Shown here: positions 61,306 through 64,000 of the stretch, piece after piece
Layout of the letters: the number at the start of each line of letters is the position of its first letter
Position numbering within the stretch: the first letter of the stretch is position 1
Notes under the pieces: model-generated
What the model saw: only the letters and a program-made list of their open reading frames with translations
Told to the model about the DNA's origin: nothing
Databases searched by the model: none
Assembly: GCA_965242735.1 (NCBI GenBank)
Contig: OZ251497.1
Coordinates: 1,054,001-1,118,000, forward strand
DNA from: G958295645 sp965242735
Lineage (GTDB): Bacteria > Gemmatimonadota > Gemmatimonadetes > Longimicrobiales > Gaopeijiaceae
Reading direction: 5' to 3'
DNA length: 64,000 nt
Translations under genes and position numbers: made by a program

Positions 61306-62295
61306 TCCGGACGCTTCGGCGGACCGCGCGCTCCCGGCCAGCAGCGACCGGCTCCGCTCGTAGGCGGCGCGCGGCAGAGGCGCGTAGCCGGCGGCGGCCG
61401 CCAAGTCGGGGCCGGCGCTCAGGAAGAAGGCCACGAAGCGATGGACGGCAGGCCGTTGCAGCGCGTCTTCGCTCACGTAGAGGAAGAGATCCCGGACCAG
61501 GGGACTGTAGCTGCCGTCGGCGAAGCCGGCGGGCGAGGGCGCGACGCATCCGGCCCCGGTGTCCACTTGGAGGACGCGCAGAGCATTGCGGTTCGCCGCG
61601 TAGTGGGCGTGGGCCAGGTATCCCAACGCCCAAGGATGGGACGCCACGCGCCGGGCCACGGCGGCGTGGTCTCCCGACGATCCGTGGTCGGTGCGGCTGG
61701 CGCCGGCTCGCCCGACCACGACTCGCGTGAAGAAGTCGAGGGTGCCGGAGCGGGGCCCGGGCGCGTAGAGCCGGATGGCTTCCGCGGGCAGCCCCGGACG
61801 CAGAGACCGCCAAGTCGAGACGCCGCTTCCGGGCGTCCACAGCCGTGCCAGCTCGGCAAGACCGAGGCAGGCGACGAACGTGTTGCGCGGGTTCGCGACG
61901 ACGGCCACGCCGCCGCGCGCCACGGGCAGGACCAAGGGACGGATGCCCGCGTCTTCGCAGCGTGCCCGCTCGTCTCCGGACATCGGCCGCGACGCGGTCG
62001 CGACGTGCGCTTCCCCGTCGCAGAGCCGGCGCAGCCCTCCGCTCGTTCCCGAAGACATCAGGGCGACGCGACTGCCCGCATGCCGGGCCGCGAACGCCGC
62101 TGCGACCCGCTCCGCCAACGGCGCCACGCTGTTCGACCCGTCCACGATCACGGTGTCGGCGCCGCCTAGGCAGCCCGAGGCCAAGAGGACCGCGCCCGCC
62201 CAAGGACGCCAGCCGGCGCGACGGGGCGAACGGCGCGTGCCAATCGTCTTCCGGCACCCGCCCTCGGCGCGCTCCGGCAAGCCGCCCCCGTTCAC
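61291..62295 (-). CDS. pstS: phosphate-binding lipoprotein PstS
   Basis: 334 residues from GTG at 62295, overlapping the phoR stop. The signal AGAVLLASGCLGG gives a lipoprotein. VDGSNSVAPLAERVAAAFAA near residue 45 and SSGTSGGLRRLCDGEAHVAT are phosphate-binding loops; ASRPMSGDE and NALRVLQVD follow. The core DGSxSVxP and the TSGG loop fit PstS. It captures periplasmic phosphate for PstCAB. The N-terminal 30 residues before the signal are Arg-rich. Confidence 0.9.
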   Translation of the reverse strand: MNGGGLPERAEGGCRKTIGTRRSPRRAGWRPWAGAVLLASGCLGGADTVIVDGSNSVAPLAERVAAAFAARHAGSRVALMSSGTSGGLRRLCDGEAHVATASRPMSGDERARCEDAGIRPLVLPVARGGVAVVANPRNTFVACLGLAELARLWTPGSGVSTWRSLRPGLPAEAIRLYAPGPRSGTLDFFTRVVVGRAGASRTDHGSSGDHAAVARRVASHPWALGYLAHAHYAANRNALRVLQVDTGAGCVAPSPAGFADGSYSPLVRDLFLYVSEDALQRPAVHRFVAFFLSAGPDLAAAAGYAPLPRAAYERSRSLLAGSARSAEASGARGS

Positions 62296-64000
62296 GGCAC
62301 GGAGCCCGCCGCCCCGGCCGCGCGCGCGTCGGGGACGGAGAAGCTGATTGCTGTGCCTTCCCCCAGCGCGCTCTCCGCCCACACTTCGCCGCCCATGCTC
62401 ACGACCAGGTGCCGCACGATGGCCAAGCCGAGCCCGGTTCCTCCGCCTGTCCGCCCGCGAGCGGCGTCCACCCGGTAGAAGCGCTCGAAGATGCGCGGCA
62501 GCGCCGCCTCCGGCATTCCCGCGCCGTTGTCCGTCACGGTCACCCGCAACGCGCCGCCGGAGGCCTTGACGTCCACGACGATGCGGGCCGACTTCGCAGG
62601 GACGTAGCGCAACGCGTTCTCCAGCAAGTTGCGAAAGATCTGGTCGAAGGCGGCCTCGTCGCCGAGGGCCTCGCCGTCGCCGCGCACGTCGAACGCGACC
62701 TCCGGCTGGCCGGGTTCGTCCTCCAGGTCGCGCCACGCGGCCGATGCCGCTCGTCCGACCCGCACCGGAGTCCGCTCGGGCTGCCAAGCTCCGGATTCGT
62801 AGCGGGACAGGTCGAGCAGGTCGTCCACGAGGCGCTGGAGGCGAACGGCGTTCGTGCCCAGCGCCCGAACGAACCGGATGCGCAACTCGTCCGACAGGCC
62901 CTCGTCCGCGATGGCTTCGGCGGCGGCGCGAATCACCGTCAGCGGCGTCTTGAGCTCGTGCGACGCGTTGGCCACGAAGTCGGCCCGAACGGCGTCCAGG
63001 CGGCGAGTCTCCGTCACGTCCACCAGAAGCACCACGGCGCCTCCGTCTTCGCCGCGTCGCGTGCGTGCATGCAGGTCGCGGTCTCCGACGGCGATTTCGA
63101 GCTGACCTTCGTCCCGCGTCACCGATTCCTCCAGGAGGTCCCGAAGCGCGGGCTCGCGCACGACCGCCCGCACCGGCATGGACGGGGCGACCTCTGCCAA
63201 GCCGAGCAGCCTGCGCGCCGCTGGATTGATCTGAAGAATGCGGGCTTGCGGGTCCAGGGCCACCAGCCCCTCGCCGACTTGGCCCACCAGCTTCTCCAGA
63301 CCGTCGCGCGCGCGCTCCGCCGCCGCGATGCGCGCGCTCAGGCCCGCGTGGAGGCGGTTGGCCGCCAGCGCCGTCTGCGCCAAGTCCGACATGCGAGGCA
63401 GCCTCAGGCGCCCCACGCCGCTTTCGGGGACGGCCGCGCGGCCCAGCCAGCGCCGCATCCCGGCCAGCGACTGCGCGAAACGGCGGACGAGGCGGTCCAG
63501 CGCCAGCGCGGCGGCCAAGCTCGCGGCCGTCACGGCCGCGGCAACGAGCAGAGCAGCCTGGGACGCGGCCCTCTCCAGCACGTCCAAGCGGGCGCCGAAG
63601 CGAAGAACGGCGGGCTGGCCCTGCCAGTACACGCGAGAAGCGCCGAACAGATAGACATGGCCGTCCGTGGCGCTGGCCCGGCGCGAGGTGGCGGCGCCGC
63701 GGTTCAGCGCGCCGGCGACCTCCGCGCGGACGCGCGGTCCCGCCGCCGGACCGGTCTCGGCGAGACGAACGTCCGAGTCGGCCATGAGCGCGAGCGCCGT
63801 GTCGAACACGCTGACCCGGTGTCCAGTGGCCAAGGCGAGCCCGGCCGCCACGCTGTCGGCCGGTCGATGCTGCGACGCCCTCAGAAGCTCGGCTCCGAGG
63901 CGTACCGCTCCGGCCAAGTTCTCCTCCGCGCCGGACGCGGCCGCCCTGACGAAGGCGGCGCGGCCGATCAGCCACGCCGTCAAGGTGGCCGCGGCCACGG
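62292..64000 (-). CDS. phoR: sensor histidine kinase PhoR-like (N-terminus beyond window)
   Basis: At least 568 residues; the frame is open at the window edge and GTG at 63998 is only the first codon seen, so the true N-terminus is probably outside. Two membrane segments: the first residues, and about 140-165 (LLVAAAVTAASLAAALAL). A periplasmic part is between them. A PAS-like domain (about 235-320) has LVALDPQARILQINPAARRL. HisKA has NASHELKTPLTVIRAA with the phosphorylated His. The catalytic domain has LENALRY (N box), DNGAGMP and GGTGLGLAIV. It senses phosphate through Pst and PhoU; phoB would lie beyond the edge. Confidence 0.9.
   Translation of the reverse strand, partial: VAAATLTAWLIGRAAFVRAAASGAEENLAGAVRLGAELLRASQHRPADSVAAGLALATGHRVSVFDTALALMADSDVRLAETGPAAGPRVRAEVAGALNRGAATSRRASATDGHVYLFGASRVYWQGQPAVLRFGARLDVLERAASQAALLVAAAVTAASLAAALALDRLVRRFAQSLAGMRRWLGRAAVPESGVGRLRLPRMSDLAQTALAANRLHAGLSARIAAAERARDGLEKLVGQVGEGLVALDPQARILQINPAARRLLGLAEVAPSMPVRAVVREPALRDLLEESVTRDEGQLEIAVGDRDLHARTRRGEDGGAVVLLVDVTETRRLDAVRADFVANASHELKTPLTVIRAAAEAIADEGLSDELRIRFVRALGTNAVRLQRLVDDLLDLSRYESGAWQPERTPVRVGRAASAAWRDLEDEPGQPEVAFDVRGDGEALGDEAAFDQIFRNLLENALRYVPAKSARIVVDVKASGGALRVTVTDNGAGMPEAALPRIFERFYRVDAARGRTGGGTGLGLAIVRHLVVSMGGEVWAESALGEGTAISFSVPDARAAGAAGSVP

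Overview
The window is a stretch of GC-rich, gene-dense chromosome from a diderm (Gram-negative-type) bacterium. Evidence for an outer membrane is the Tol-Pal gene set, an LptD homologue and a TonB-dependent receptor. Arginine/lysine synthesis genes of the carrier-protein (LysW) type, a DUF4321 gene beside tatA, and the gene order nrdR-tatC-lptD together suggest Gemmatimonadota. That placement is inference from gene content; no rRNA is present to confirm it. GTG and TTG starts are common, and four-base stop/start overlaps (GTGA, ATGA, TTGA) join many neighbours, so translational coupling is probably widespread.

Layout. 0-4 kb: end of lysX, then lysY/argC, a class II glutamine amidotransferase, lysZ/argB and lysJ/argD. 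4.3-11 kb: rel, uvrB, tsaE, tsaB and a sugar-nucleotide epimerase. 11.2-16.3 kb: the complete tolQ-tolR-tolA/tonB-tolB-pal-cpoB envelope cluster. 16.4-25.3 kb: nrdR, tatC, lptD, an FN3 lipoprotein, a formiminotransferase-like gene, a polyprenyl diphosphate synthase, DUF4321 and tatA. 25.4-37.8 kb: a YggX-like gene, a DksA-like gene, RNase D, pyruvate kinase, a metallo-hydrolase, pgi, a YtxH protein, transaldolase, an L,D-transpeptidase, smpB, pyrD, pyrF, cysS and tRNA-Thr. 38-47.3 kb: two amidohydrolases lying between two paralogous nucleotide-carrier-like membrane proteins, then gcdH, a small membrane protein, icd and msrB. 47.5-52.3 kb: a small Cys-rich peptide gene, upp, a CAT-anticodon tRNA and a ZnuD-like TonB receptor flanked by a His/Cys secreted protein and an acidic His-containing lipoprotein. 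52.4-56.5 kb: a decaying accessory patch with one intact and one broken beta-propeller gene, ABC-transporter remnants and a secreted Cys-rich gene split by an in-frame TGA. 56.8-64 kb: a coupled phosphate operon on the minus strand, phoR-pstS-pstC-pstA-pstB-phoU-fabG.

The most unusual feature is not a gene. At least fourteen sites carry a direct repeat of about 20-45 bp whose two copies lie about 61-62 or 71-75 bp apart, most often exactly 72, 74 or 75. They sit at gene boundaries and frequently include the stop/start junction itself, so that one copy ends the upstream gene and the other starts the downstream gene. The copies are diverged, sometimes only synonymously. Sites include tatC/lptD, lptD/lipoprotein, hydrolase/pgi, transaldolase/L,D-transpeptidase, pstS/pstC, and the starts of tolQ, phoU and gcdH. 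One site, argD/rel, keeps a full 75-bp tandem array, and another became a 25-residue repeat inside the PyrD N-terminus. This looks like a recurrent junction-duplication process that opens spacers between once-overlapping genes. I know of no named element that matches it.

By function the window is mostly housekeeping: amino-acid and pyrimidine synthesis, central carbon metabolism, translation quality control, DNA repair, envelope assembly and phosphate supply. Apart from the small peptide genes and the repeats, novelty is concentrated at 47.5-56.5 kb.
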